Part shown: positions 7,964 to 16,144 of the stretch, piece by piece
How positions within the stretch are numbered: the first letter of the stretch is position 1
Layout of the letters: each line of letters starts with the position of its first letter
DNA from: Aequorivita sp. UBA3180
GTDB taxonomy: Bacteria; Bacteroidota; Bacteroidia; Flavobacteriales; Flavobacteriaceae
DNA length: 61,019 bases
Assembly: GCA_002364215.1 (NCBI GenBank)
Contig: DEXQ01000012.1
Span: 1-61,019, forward strand
Direction of reading: 5' to 3'
Notes under the pieces: model-generated
Databases searched by the model: none
Told to the model about the DNA's origin: nothing
What the model saw: the letters and a program-made list of their open reading frames with translations, nothing else
Program-made: the position numbers and the translations under genes

Positions 7964-8917
7964 TTAACTTTTAAACTCGCCCATTTCCAAATATTTTTCC
8001 ATCCGTTTTTTAACCAAATCGGTTGGGGATAACATTTTTAAGGTAGCATATGACTTTTCAATGGTGCTTGCCACCGTTGTAAAAGTTTTCTCACGGTCGC
8101 TATGGGCACCACCTATTGGTTCCTTTACAATTTCATCAATGAGCTTAAGTTTTTTCATGTCTGTTGCTGTAAGCTTTAAGGCCTCGGCGGCCTGTTCTTT
8201 AAATTCCCAACTTCTCCATAAAATAGAAGAACAGCTTTCGGGGGAGATTACGGAGTACCAAGTGTTTTCGAGCATCAACACTTTGTCACCAACACCTATT
8301 CCCAAAGCGCCTCCACTTGCTCCCTCTCCAATGATCACAACAATAATAGGTACTTTTAAGCGTGTCATTTCCAAAATGTTACGGGCAATGGCTTCCCCTT
8401 GTCCCCTTTCTTCTGCCTCCAAACCGGGGAAAGCTCCGGGAGTATCCACAAAACAAACTACGGGCACATTAAATTTTTCAGCAGATTTCATTAATCGCAA
8501 AGCTTTTCTGTAACCTTCAGGGTTTGCCATTCCAAAATTTCTGAATTGCCGGGTTTTTGTATTATAACCTTTTTGCTGGCCCACGAACATATAACTCTGA
8601 TCGCCGATTTTTCCAAGGCCCCCGACCATCGCCTTATCGTCCTTAAAACTTCGGTCGCCGTGAAGTTCCAAAAAGGAATCGCCACAGATGGCTTTAATAT
8701 AATCCATTGTGTACGGACGGTCTGGGTGCCGTGAAAGCTGCACGCGCTGCCAAGGCGTAAGGTTTTTATAAATTTCCTTTTTGGTTTCTTTTAGCTTTTT
8801 TTCAATCTGTTTACAGGTATTGGTCACATCTACATCGCTTTCTTCGCCAATTAGACATGCTTTCTCGTATTGTTCCTGCAATTCTTTTATAGGGAGTTCA
8901 AAATCAAGATATTCCAT
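7964..8917 (-). CDS. accA: Acetyl-CoA carboxylase, carboxyltransferase subunit alpha
   Basis: Subunit of the enzyme that makes malonyl-CoA for fatty acid synthesis. From the ATG at 8917 the protein is 317 residues, opening MEYLDFELPIKELQEQYEKA as in the family. The crotonase-like core contains FGMANPEGYRKALR, TPGAFPGLEAEERGQGEAIA, the oxyanion-hole segment GEGASGGALGIGVGD, and SPESCSSILWR. An upstream in-frame start at 8953 is rejected because it overlaps the -7 promoter element at 8951-8958. accD and the biotin subunits are not in the window. Confidence 0.96.
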   Translation of the reverse strand: MEYLDFELPIKELQEQYEKACLIGEESDVDVTNTCKQIEKKLKETKKEIYKNLTPWQRVQLSRHPDRPYTMDYIKAICGDSFLELHGDRSFKDDKAMVGGLGKIGDQSYMFVGQQKGYNTKTRQFRNFGMANPEGYRKALRLMKSAEKFNVPVVCFVDTPGAFPGLEAEERGQGEAIARNILEMTRLKVPIIVVIIGEGASGGALGIGVGDKVLMLENTWYSVISPESCSSILWRSWEFKEQAAEALKLTATDMKKLKLIDEIVKEPIGGAHSDREKTFTTVASTIEKSYATLKMLSPTDLVKKRMEKYLEMGEFKS

Positions 8918-8950
8918 AATTTTTTCCTTCTTTTTGTAAAGGTTGGTGTA

Positions 8951-8958
8951 CAAAGATA
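8951..8958 (-). promoter_or_regulatory. -7 promoter element of accA
   Basis: TATCTTTG on the minus strand is a full match to TAnnTTTG. No TTG lies at the preferred 19-20 bp; one lies about 22 bp upstream. It places the mRNA start near 8944 and so supports the ATG at 8917. Confidence 0.7.
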
Positions 8959-8968
8959 AAATTTTGTT

Positions 8969-9871
8969 TTAGGTGTTATGCAATCTTCTTCGTTTTCTTT
9001 CTTGGGTAATTTTAATGATTCCGTTGGCAATTACCGTTAACAATATAATAGCCGCGCCGTAATAAAACTGTGGACTCATATTTTCAGAATCTCCCAAAAC
9101 GATTAGCGCCAAAATAATACCATACACAGGTTCCATATTTATGGTAAGCATAACAGTGTAGGGACTTATCCATTTCATAACATGAATGGACGCTATGAAA
9201 GCATATGCGGTACAGGCCGACGCGAGAATTATTAAATAAACCCAGTCGTGGGCTGAAACGGTGAAAAATTCCGTAGTGAATTTTCCTGCGAATGCGAGAT
9301 AAATACTGATTCCAATAACACCAAATAGCAATTCATAAAATGAAATTGCCGAAGCTTTATGCTCCAACACAAATTTGCCATTGATTACAGAAAAAAGCGC
9401 ACTCAAAAATGCTGAAATAAGCGCCAAAATAATGCCTAAGGTATAGGAAGCTTCCACGTCGAAAATTATGTAAAGTCCCACTACTACAATAAGTCCGAAC
9501 AATACTTCGTATAAAATTATTTTTCTTCCGTAGAGAAGCGGTTCCAACAATGATGCAAAAAAAGCTCCCGTTGAGAGCACTGCAAGCGTTACCGAAACAT
9601 TCGAGGCTTTGATCGCGCCAAAGAAAGTGAGCCAATGCACGGCAATAAGAATACCGGCGAAGCAAAATTTGCCCAATGTTTTCATCGAAAACCTTAAATT
9701 TTCTTTTTTGAAAAGCAAAAAGAGAAAGACAAAACCTGCAGCCAGCAACATTCTGTACCAAACCAATGGAATGGCTTCCAACGAAATCAAAGCGCCCAGA
9801 ACAGCGGTGAAACCCCAGATAAATACTATAAAATGTAGGTGCAGATAATTGAGGAGCTTATCGTTTCGCAT
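8969..9871 (-). CDS. EamA/DMT-superfamily transporter
   Basis: Inner-membrane protein of 300 residues with about ten hydrophobic helices in two EamA repeats. The first repeat starts at LNYLHLHFIVFIWGFTAVLGA; the second contains LALISAFLSALFSVINGKFV and ends in TVMLTINMEPVYGIILALIVLGD, the EamA signature region. The substrate cannot be told from sequence. Its start overlaps the end of the LptF/G permease gene by 14 nt, so it is probably the last gene of the tgt operon. Confidence 0.88.
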   Translation of the reverse strand: MRNDKLLNYLHLHFIVFIWGFTAVLGALISLEAIPLVWYRMLLAAGFVFLFLLFKKENLRFSMKTLGKFCFAGILIAVHWLTFFGAIKASNVSVTLAVLSTGAFFASLLEPLLYGRKIILYEVLFGLIVVVGLYIIFDVEASYTLGIILALISAFLSALFSVINGKFVLEHKASAISFYELLFGVIGISIYLAFAGKFTTEFFTVSAHDWVYLIILASACTAYAFIASIHVMKWISPYTVMLTINMEPVYGIILALIVLGDSENMSPQFYYGAAIILLTVIANGIIKITQERKRRRLHNT

Positions 9872-10937
9872 TTCTTAAAAGATAGATTGCCAATATTCCG
9901 AAAACAAAGTTCGGAAACCAAGTGGCTACGAAAGGAGAAAAATCACTTTGCTCTGCCATAGTGCCAAAAATTTTGTCGAAGAAAACAAAAACCATCCCGA
10001 TACCAATACCAATGGCTAGGTTCAGCCCCATACCGCCACGCCTTTTTACAGAGGAAACGGCTACGGCAATTATGGTTAAAATATATGCAGAAACCGGCAA
10101 ACTCCACCGTTTGTACCGAACTACTTCATATCTGTTTATATAAGAAGAACCGCGTGCCTTTTCCTTTTTAATGAAATCGTTCAGCTCTGTAAAATTCAGT
10201 GTTTCAGCAATGTAGGTTACCGGCGTTAAATCTTCAAGGTCAAAAGAAAAAACGGTATCGAGCTTTGGCTTGCTTTCCAAAACATCATCAAATTCCCCTA
10301 TTTTTCTTTTGTTATAATGAAACAATGAATATGTGCTATCAGCTTCGTTATATTTTATCTGCGCTGCGGAAATTTTATAGGTCATTTTATTGCCTTCAAA
10401 ATGTTCCAAAGTAAAGTTGCTTCCTATTTTATCGGTTACGTTGAAATAGCTAACGTAAATATAATCGTTGTCATTTATCTGTGTATAGACGTTGCTTTGG
10501 TCCCTATCTTGTTTTCCTTTTTTTAAATAATTATAGGAAAATTCATTAAAACCCTTGCTGGCCTTAGGCGCCAAGTACATACTAAAAACAAGCGCCGCTA
10601 TGCAGACTATGGTAGCGCCAATTATGTATGGCCGAAGAAAACGATAATAAGAAACGCCACTGCTCAAAAACGCAATAACCTCCGTATTGTTAGCTAATTT
10701 TGAGGTAAACCAAATTACAGAAAGAAAAAGGAACAGCGGAAAAAGCAGATTGGCAAAGTAAATGGTGAAGTTGTACAAATAGATAAGAACCTCCATCAAC
10801 GGCACTTCGTTTTCCAGAATTTTATCAATCTTCTCAGCAAGATGGACTGTGATTCCAATAGGTATAAAAAGCAATAACAGGAGCGAAAAAGTGCCTAAGT
10901 ATTTCTTTAATATGTACCTGTCGAGAATGCTGAGCAT
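9858..10937 (-). CDS. LptF/LptG-family permease
   Basis: Membrane subunit of the lipopolysaccharide export complex that, with LptB, pulls LPS from the inner membrane. It has 359 residues: an N-terminal bundle of three helices (ILDRYILKKYLGTFSLLLLLFIPIG, then ~50-70 and ~95-120), a long periplasmic beta domain (about 120-265), and three C-terminal helices (SAYILTIIAVAVSSV, GIGIGMVFVFFDKIFG, ATWFPNFVFGILAIYLLR). Bacteroidota encode two such permeases; which one this is cannot be fixed here. It starts one base after the tgt stop. Confidence 0.88.
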   Translation of the reverse strand: MLSILDRYILKKYLGTFSLLLLLFIPIGITVHLAEKIDKILENEVPLMEVLIYLYNFTIYFANLLFPLFLFLSVIWFTSKLANNTEVIAFLSSGVSYYRFLRPYIIGATIVCIAALVFSMYLAPKASKGFNEFSYNYLKKGKQDRDQSNVYTQINDNDYIYVSYFNVTDKIGSNFTLEHFEGNKMTYKISAAQIKYNEADSTYSLFHYNKRKIGEFDDVLESKPKLDTVFSFDLEDLTPVTYIAETLNFTELNDFIKKEKARGSSYINRYEVVRYKRWSLPVSAYILTIIAVAVSSVKRRGGMGLNLAIGIGIGMVFVFFDKIFGTMAEQSDFSPFVATWFPNFVFGILAIYLLRNAKR

Positions 10938-10938
10938 G

Positions 10939-12069
10939 TTATAGTCTTTGATCCAGTTTCTTTACCATGCCGTTTTTCCATTCGGCAAAATCACCTGCTA
11001 ATATATGTTTTCTCGCCTCGCGAACCAACCATAAATAGAATCCCAGATTGTGGATGGTGGCTATTTGCCTTCCCAGCATTTCGTTTACGGTAAACAAATG
11101 GCGGAGATATGCTTTGTTATATTCGGTATCTACCCAAGTAATCCCCATCGGGTCTATTACAGAAAGATCTGCTTCCCACTTTTTGTTTTTTATATTGATA
11201 ATTCCTTCGGAAGTGAAAAGCATCCCATTCCTGCCGTTTCGTGTTGGCATTACGCAGTCGAACATATCTATTCCCAACGCAATATTTTCCAAAATATTTA
11301 CCGGTGTTCCTACGCCCATCAAATAACGCGGTTTTTCCTTTGGGAGAACTTCAGTTACTATTGCTGTCATTTCGTACATTTCCTCAGCGGGTTCTCCAAC
11401 CGAAAGTCCGCCAATGGCGTTGCCTTCAGCTCCAACCGAAGCAATATATTCAGCAGATTGCTTTCTTAAATCTTTATAAGTACTTCCTTGCACTATTGGA
11501 AAAAAAGTCTGTCCATAATCATACTTTAAGGGTGTTTTTTTCAAATGTTTTATACAGCGGTCCAGCCATCGATGTGTCATGTGCATAGAACGTTTTGCAT
11601 AGTTAAAATCGCAAGGGTATGGCGCACATTCATCAAAAGCCATAATGATATCGGCACCTATGGTGCGTTGTATTTCCATTACGTTTTCAGGCGTAAAAAC
11701 GTGATAACTCCCGTCAATATGGCTCTTGAATTTTACCCCTTCCTCCTTGATTTTTCTATTTGCTGAAAGCGAATATACTTGGTAGCCACCACTATCCGTT
11801 AAAATATTTCGATCCCAATTCATAAATTTATGAAGTCCGCCAGCTTTTTCTAGAACAGGCATTTGTGGCCTTAAATACAAATGATAGGTATTTCCAAGAA
11901 TGACGTCTGGGTTTATATCTTCCCTTAATTCACGCTGATGCACACCCTTTACGGTGCCAACCGTGCCCACGGGCATAAAGATAGGAGTTTCAATCACTCC
12001 GTGATCTGTGGTTATGGTTCCAGCGCGGGCGCTGCTTTGTAAATCTGTAGCTTCTAATTTAAAGTGCAT
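10939..12069 (-). CDS. tgt: tRNA-guanine transglycosylase (zinc-cysteine motif missing)
   Basis: Enzyme that exchanges guanine 34 for the queuosine precursor in tRNAs with GUN anticodons. It is 376 residues, the usual length. The catalytic aspartates lie in NILTDSGGYQVYSL (near 90) and MFDCVMPTRNGRNG (near 260), and AFDECAPYPCDF is present. The usual zinc site CxCxxC, expected just before AYLRHLF, reads instead IDPMGITWVDTEYNK with no cysteine; the fourth ligand His is kept in ATIHNLGFY. Loss of these cysteines appears common in Bacteroidota TGTs (recalled, not checked). It heads an operon tgt-LptF/G-EamA. Confidence 0.95.
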   Translation of the reverse strand: MHFKLEATDLQSSARAGTITTDHGVIETPIFMPVGTVGTVKGVHQRELREDINPDVILGNTYHLYLRPQMPVLEKAGGLHKFMNWDRNILTDSGGYQVYSLSANRKIKEEGVKFKSHIDGSYHVFTPENVMEIQRTIGADIIMAFDECAPYPCDFNYAKRSMHMTHRWLDRCIKHLKKTPLKYDYGQTFFPIVQGSTYKDLRKQSAEYIASVGAEGNAIGGLSVGEPAEEMYEMTAIVTEVLPKEKPRYLMGVGTPVNILENIALGIDMFDCVMPTRNGRNGMLFTSEGIINIKNKKWEADLSVIDPMGITWVDTEYNKAYLRHLFTVNEMLGRQIATIHNLGFYLWLVREARKHILAGDFAEWKNGMVKKLDQRL

Positions 12070-12091
12070 TCAGCAATTTTTATTGAGGTGG

Positions 12092-12099
12092 CAAAGATA
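12092..12099 (-). promoter_or_regulatory. -7 promoter element of the tgt operon
   Basis: TATCTTTG on the minus strand, a full consensus match, 22 bp before the tgt ATG. No clear -33 TTG is seen at the usual spacing. Confidence 0.65.
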
Positions 12100-12106
12100 A
12101 CTTTAT

Positions 12107-12138
12107 AATTCTGAATTGGGAATTATGAATTCAGAATT
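12107..12138. repeat. 11-bp inverted repeat AATTCTGAATT
   Basis: AATTCTGAATT (12107-12117) and AATTCAGAATT (12128-12138) are perfect inverted repeats with a 10-nt loop, lying between the divergent tgt and transketolase genes. It lacks a T run and resembles short dispersed AT-rich repeats of flavobacteria. Confidence 0.55.
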
Positions 12139-12192
12139 GAGCAGCATGTTAACAAAACCCTCAAATCGTTAATAAAACCATTTGTTTACTCT

Positions 12193-12222
12193 TTGAACAG
12201 CCTGCCGAATACCGTACTTTTG
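12193..12222 (+). promoter_or_regulatory. Promoter of the split transketolase genes
   Basis: TTG at 12193-12195, a 19-bp spacer and TACTTTTG at 12215-12222 form a full promoter 23 bp before the ATG at 12245. Confidence 0.8.
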
Positions 12223-12244
12223 ACACTGAAAATTAAAACACATT

Positions 12245-13090
12245 ATGGCAGATTACAAAGCACTTGAGGATTTGGTGGTTCAGGTCCGAAGAGATATTTT
12301 AAGGCAGGTACACAAAGTGAATTCTGGGCATCCCGGCGGCTCACTTGGGTGTACTGAATTTTTCGTGGCACTCTACAACGAATTGATGGAACGCAATGAA
12401 AATTTCACAATGAACGGCATTGGTGAAGATCTCTTCTTCCTTTCAAACGGACATATTTCACCTGTTTTCTACAGTGTTTTGGCACGGGCGGGCTATTTCC
12501 CCGTGGAAGAACTGAACACCTTCCGTCTTTTAAATTCGCGTTTACAGGGCCATCCAACAACGCACGAAGGTTTACCGGGTGTTCGGATTGCCTCGGGCTC
12601 CTTGGGTCAGGGCATTTCTGCTTCTATTGGGGCCGCACTCACTAAAAAGCTCAACAAAGACAAACATTTAATCTACACACTTTGTGGCGATGGCGAATTA
12701 CAGGAAGGTCAAAATTGGGAAGCAATCATGTATGCTGCGGGAAATAATGTGGACAACCTGATTGTAACCGTTGATTTAAACGGCCAGCAGATTGACGGAG
12801 CTACTAAAAATGTACTTCCCCTCGGAAATTTGAAAGCAAAATTTAAAGCTTTCGGTTGGGATGTGATGGATATTGAAAAAGGAAATGACCTAAAAGCTAT
12901 CGTTTCGGGAATGAAAAAAGCGAAAGAAAAAACAGGCAATGGAAAACCCGTTTGTGTTTTGCTACATACCGTAATGGGCAATGGCGTTGATTTTATGATG
13001 CATACCCACGATTGGCACGGAAAAGCACCAAATGACCAGCAGTTGGAAACGGCGCTTTCACAAAACCCTGTAACCTTGGGAGATTATTAG
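12245..13090 (+). CDS. Transketolase, N-terminal subunit
   Basis: Thiamine-diphosphate-binding half of a two-gene transketolase of the pentose phosphate pathway, 281 residues. Visible features are HPGGSLGCTEFFVALYNE near 27, GSLGQGISASIGAAL, the cofactor motif GDGELQEGQNWEA (about 142-154) followed by NLIVTVDLNGQQIDG, and C-terminal GNGVDFMMHTHDWHG. In many bacteria the two parts are fused; the split form is common in Bacteroidota. The partner starts 110 bp downstream, across a palindromic repeat. Confidence 0.94.
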   Translation: MADYKALEDLVVQVRRDILRQVHKVNSGHPGGSLGCTEFFVALYNELMERNENFTMNGIGEDLFFLSNGHISPVFYSVLARAGYFPVEELNTFRLLNSRLQGHPTTHEGLPGVRIASGSLGQGISASIGAALTKKLNKDKHLIYTLCGDGELQEGQNWEAIMYAAGNNVDNLIVTVDLNGQQIDGATKNVLPLGNLKAKFKAFGWDVMDIEKGNDLKAIVSGMKKAKEKTGNGKPVCVLLHTVMGNGVDFMMHTHDWHGKAPNDQQLETALSQNPVTLGDY

Positions 13091-13200
13091 GCCCACCCCT
13101 AACCCCTCCCGAAGGGAGGGGAACTTAAAACTCTAAATGAAACTAAAAATTTAAATACAACCCATTATAAGCTCCTCCTTTGGAGGGGTTGGGGAGGCTT
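13091..13200. repeat. GC-rich palindromic repeat element, copy 1
   Basis: The gap between the two transketolase genes holds two GC-rich hairpins. The first is near 13100-13122 (CCCCTCCC-GAA-GGGAGGGG). The second, near 13168-13200, contains CTCCTCC-TTT-GGAGGGG followed by TTGGGGAGGCTTATG. AT-rich sequence lies between them. A related copy lies at 58260-58361, sharing the AAGCTCCTCC...GGAGG...GGCTTA outline. The element runs directly into the second subunit's ATG. Such dispersed palindromes are familiar in flavobacterial intergenic regions. Confidence 0.75.
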
Positions 13201-14154
13201 ATGAAAAAATATACAGATACAGGCAAAAAAGATACACGTTCAGGTTTCGGGGACGGGCTCACGGAACTTGGAAAGAAAAACAAAGATGTCGTTGCACTTT
13301 GTGCAGACCTTACGGGTTCGCTTAAAATGGACGAGTTTAAGGATAACCATCCAGAGCGCTTCTTTCAAGTGGGTATAGCCGAAGCAAATATGATAGGCAT
13401 TGCTGCGGGAATGACCATTGGCGGGAAGATTCCTTTTACGGGTACTTTTGCAAACTTTTCTACTGGAAGGGTTTATGACCAAATACGCCAAAGCATTGCC
13501 TACAGTGGAAAAAACGTAAAAATATGCGCTTCACACGCTGGGATTACTTTGGGTGAAGATGGCGCTACGCACCAAATTTTGGAAGATATCGGATTGATGA
13601 AGATGCTTCCGGGAATGACGGTAATCAATACCTGCGATTATAACCAAACAAAAGCTGCAACAATTGCAATTGCAGATTTTGAAGGCCCTGTTTATTTGCG
13701 TTTTGGAAGACCGAAGGTTGCAAACTTCACTCCTGCAGACCAGAATTTTCAAATAGGAAAGGCGGTTCAATTGCAGGAAGGAATTGATGTAACTATTATT
13801 GCCACCGGCCATTTGGTTTGGGAAGCTTTGCAAGCTGCGGAAACTTTAAACGAAAACGGAATTACTGCCGATGTAATTAACATACACACTATAAAGCCTT
13901 TGGACGACGAAGCAATTCTGAAAAGCGTGAAAAAAACAGGCTGTGTAATAACTGCCGAAGAACACAACTTCTTAGGTGGTTTGGGCGAAAGTGTGGCGCG
14001 TGTATTAGCTACGCACCATCCCGCTCCGCAAGAATTTGTTGCAACGCAGGATACTTTTGGGGAATCCGGAACTCCCGAGCAATTGATGGATAAATACGGC
14101 TTGAATGCTTCGGCAATTGTAAATGCTGTAAAAAAGGTTATTGCCCGCAAATAA
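13201..14154 (+). CDS. Transketolase, C-terminal subunit
   Basis: Second half of the split transketolase, 317 residues from the ATG at 13201. It carries the pyrimidine-binding domain with the catalytic glutamate in QVGIAEANMIGIAAGM (near 62), then TGTFANFSTGRVYDQIRQSIAY and SHAGITLGEDGATHQ. The transketolase C-domain follows, with VTIIATGHLVWEAL and AEEHNFLGGLGESVA. An upstream in-frame TTG at 13180 lies inside the repeat element and is rejected. It is probably cotranscribed with the N-terminal subunit, reading through the repeat. Confidence 0.94.
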   Translation: MKKYTDTGKKDTRSGFGDGLTELGKKNKDVVALCADLTGSLKMDEFKDNHPERFFQVGIAEANMIGIAAGMTIGGKIPFTGTFANFSTGRVYDQIRQSIAYSGKNVKICASHAGITLGEDGATHQILEDIGLMKMLPGMTVINTCDYNQTKAATIAIADFEGPVYLRFGRPKVANFTPADQNFQIGKAVQLQEGIDVTIIATGHLVWEALQAAETLNENGITADVINIHTIKPLDDEAILKSVKKTGCVITAEEHNFLGGLGESVARVLATHHPAPQEFVATQDTFGESGTPEQLMDKYGLNASAIVNAVKKVIARK

Positions 14155-14175
14155 TCTATAAAGTAATTAATTATA

Positions 14176-14209
14176 AAAAAGCCCGATTCGTAAAGGAATC
14201 GGGCTTTTT
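14176..14209. terminator. Bidirectional terminator between transketolase and the FKBP-like lipoprotein
   Basis: AAAAAGCCCGATTC (14176-14189) and GAATCGGGCTTTTT (14196-14209) form a perfect 14-bp stem with T runs on both strands, between two convergent genes. Confidence 0.92.
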
Positions 14210-14230
14210 GTTATCTTTTATTATTTTTTT

Positions 14231-15151
14231 TTAACTGTCAGAATCTAAATAATCTGGAATACCATCCCCATCAACATCAGGAAAGGTTATATTTCCATTG
14301 CCGTCTATTTCTATTTCATATTTAGTTAAACGGCCATCACCATCATCATCATCATCTAAATAATTTACCGCACCTGCACCGTCCGTATTATCATTCAGCA
14401 AAAAGCCGTCCTCATTAAGATCCTCCATATAAGATGGTATTCCATCTTCGTCATGATCAGCTACTTCAGACTCAAATAATTCAAAAGAGAAAATAAGTTG
14501 GTCATAAGCATTTAATCCTCCTGTCGGTGGAGGATATTGATAATATGCCAAGCCAGAAGGTATAAATACCGCTCCAATACCGTAATTTTCAAAAGTAAGT
14601 GTGCCATCTGGGTTAGAAATAACGTTGGATGCACCTCTAAATTGGATAATTGCTTGCTGCAATCCTCTAATAATCCCAGAACTCGTAGGTGTATCTACAA
14701 GATTAAATCTAACTGGTATTACGGAACTGTCAAATAAATCGAGGTTCATTAATCTTCCTTCATATGTGTTTATGGTGTAATCAGAAAAATGAGGTTTTTC
14801 ACCGCCACCATCACGTACATTTAAATAGTAGAGTTTATAGGTTACGTCTGTATCAATTATATCTTTAACCTCAACAAAATCTACCTGCTCCATCAAAGGA
14901 GTTTTGGAAGCATTATCTCCTGCTATTGTATCAAACTTTATTTTAAAATTTTCCGGATCCGTTTGAAAATCTTCATAATTGTAAAAGTGCGTTTCTAAAA
15001 ATTCTTCAATCTCTGCCTGAGCCCTGATAGCCTCCTCTCCTCTATCACGAGGTGGTGGCGGTGCAGGTATATCATCATCTTTTTTACAAGAAGTAGTAAT
15101 TAATAGCAGCCCAATCATCAAGCCGCAAGCGTATTTTATTTTAATCATCAT
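14231..15151 (-). CDS. FKBP-like lipoprotein with C-terminal calcium-binding-type repeats
   Basis: A 306-residue exported lipoprotein: signal and lipobox LLITTSC, then KKDDD, a charged start typical of Bacteroidota surface lipoproteins. The middle (about 150-230) has the FKBP-type peptidyl-prolyl isomerase layout: GIIRGLQQAIIQF, FIPSGLAYYQ, LIFSFELFE. The C-terminus (about 232-306) carries DxDxDG-type repeats (DHDEDGIPSYMEDLNEDG, DDDDDGDGRLTKYE, DVDGDGIPDYLDSDS) like thrombospondin type 3 calcium loops. It may be a folding factor in the outer envelope. Catalytic activity is not assured, since several FKBP active-site aromatics are not obvious. Confidence 0.78.
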   Translation of the reverse strand: MMIKIKYACGLMIGLLLITTSCKKDDDIPAPPPPRDRGEEAIRAQAEIEEFLETHFYNYEDFQTDPENFKIKFDTIAGDNASKTPLMEQVDFVEVKDIIDTDVTYKLYYLNVRDGGGEKPHFSDYTINTYEGRLMNLDLFDSSVIPVRFNLVDTPTSSGIIRGLQQAIIQFRGASNVISNPDGTLTFENYGIGAVFIPSGLAYYQYPPPTGGLNAYDQLIFSFELFESEVADHDEDGIPSYMEDLNEDGFLLNDNTDGAGAVNYLDDDDDGDGRLTKYEIEIDGNGNITFPDVDGDGIPDYLDSDS

Positions 15152-15185
15152 CCAGTTTTTGTGGGCGCAAGATACAATTTTCCGT

Positions 15186-15193
15186 TATTTTTG
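15186..15193 (+). promoter_or_regulatory. -7 promoter element of the S4-domain gene
   Basis: TATTTTTG, a full match to TAnnTTTG, followed by CACAC and lying 36 bp before the ATG at 15229. The nearest TTG upstream (15159-15161) is 24 bp away, a little far. Confidence 0.6.
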
Positions 15194-15228
15194 CACACTA
15201 CATTAACGTTGTTTTGGGCATAATAATT

Positions 15229-15618
15229 ATGAGGATTGATAAATATTTGTGGGCAGTTCGGTATTTAAAAACCAGAAACATGGCAACTCAGGCGTGCAAG
15301 AAAGGTTCTGTACGTGTTAATGGTGATATCGTAAAGCCATCCAGAGACGTTTATCCGGGCGATGTTATAAATATTCGGAAAAACCAAATTACTTATGAAC
15401 TGGAAGTGCTTGACCTGCCCGCAAGTAGAGTTGGCGCTAAATTGGTAGATCTATACAGAATAGATACAACGCCCAAAGAGGCATTTCAAACAAATGAAAT
15501 GCTGCAATACGCAAAAACCTACTACAGAAAAAAAGGCGTGGGCAGACCCACAAAAAAAGACAGGAGGGATTTGGATGATTTTACAGAATCAACAGATGAC
15601 GAAAATGAAGCGATATAA
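15229..15618 (+). CDS. S4-domain RNA-binding protein (Hsp15-like)
   Basis: A 129-residue protein with an N-terminal S4 RNA-binding domain: MRIDKYLWAVRYLKTRNMAT, then ACKKGSVRVNGDIVKPSRDVYPGDVI. The family includes Hsp15, which recycles stalled 50S subunits carrying nascent chains. The C-terminus is charged (GRPTKKDRRDLDDFTESTDDEN). The ATG at 15229 is chosen over an upstream TTG at 15214 because the family begins at MRIDKYLW. It is closely followed by the phosphoribosyltransferase gene (22 bp). Confidence 0.9.
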   Translation: MRIDKYLWAVRYLKTRNMATQACKKGSVRVNGDIVKPSRDVYPGDVINIRKNQITYELEVLDLPASRVGAKLVDLYRIDTTPKEAFQTNEMLQYAKTYYRKKGVGRPTKKDRRDLDDFTESTDDENEAI

Positions 15619-15640
15619 CTATATTTGAAAAAAATAGCTG

Positions 15641-16144
15641 ATGCAAGAAATAAATACCGTCATTCTTGACCAAAAACAGATTGCCCATAAAATAAAGCGG
15701 ATTGCCTATCAAATCTACGAAACAAATGTAGATGAAAAAGAGGTGGTGATTGCAGGCATTATGACCAATGGTTTTGTACTAGCAAAAAAACTTAAGACTG
15801 AAGTTGAGAAAATTTCTTCAATAAAAGTGATACTTTGCGAAGTGATAATTGATAAAAAGAATCCCACCAACCCAATAAAAACCTCATTGAAAGAGGTAGA
15901 TTATAAAAATAAATCATTACTTCTTGTTGACGATGTGCTCCATTCTGGAACTACTTTAATTTATGGTGTGAAGCATTTTTTGGAAGTTCCTTTAAAGCAA
16001 TTCAAGACTGCTGTTCTCGTTGACAGAAACCATAAAAAATATCCTGTAAAAGCAGATTTTAAAGGCATTTCGCTTTCAACTTCGCTCAACGAAAACGTTT
16101 GTGTGATTTTTGAAAAAAATAATGACAGAGCGGTATTAGAATAA
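15641..16144 (+). CDS. Phosphoribosyltransferase-family protein (PyrR-like)
   Basis: A type I phosphoribosyltransferase fold of 167 residues with the PRPP-binding motif LLLVDDVLHSGTT (about 88-100) and a PyrR-like layout (VVIAGIMTNGFVLAKKL early, TAVLVDRNHKKYPVKADF late). PyrR proteins regulate pyrimidine genes and may have uracil phosphoribosyltransferase activity. No pyr attenuator is seen nearby, so the substrate is open. Its 3' end overlaps the convergent aroK by 9 bp. Probably cotranscribed with the S4 gene. Confidence 0.85.
   Translation: MQEINTVILDQKQIAHKIKRIAYQIYETNVDEKEVVIAGIMTNGFVLAKKLKTEVEKISSIKVILCEVIIDKKNPTNPIKTSLKEVDYKNKSLLLVDDVLHSGTTLIYGVKHFLEVPLKQFKTAVLVDRNHKKYPVKADFKGISLSTSLNENVCVIFEKNNDRAVLE

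Noticed and set aside
8918..8953. Longer N-terminus for accA
   Set aside because: Covers the accA promoter element; the family starts at MEYLDFELP.
12107..12138. Terminator between tgt and transketolase
   Set aside because: The genes diverge here and the inverted repeat is AT-only in its outer part with no T run.
13180..13200. TTG start of transketolase C-terminal subunit in the repeat
   Set aside because: Encodes MEGLGRL from repeat DNA with no family similarity; ATG at 13201 fits.
16136..16144. Frameshift where the phosphoribosyltransferase and aroK overlap
   Set aside because: Both proteins are full length and the genes are convergent, so a short tail overlap is normal.
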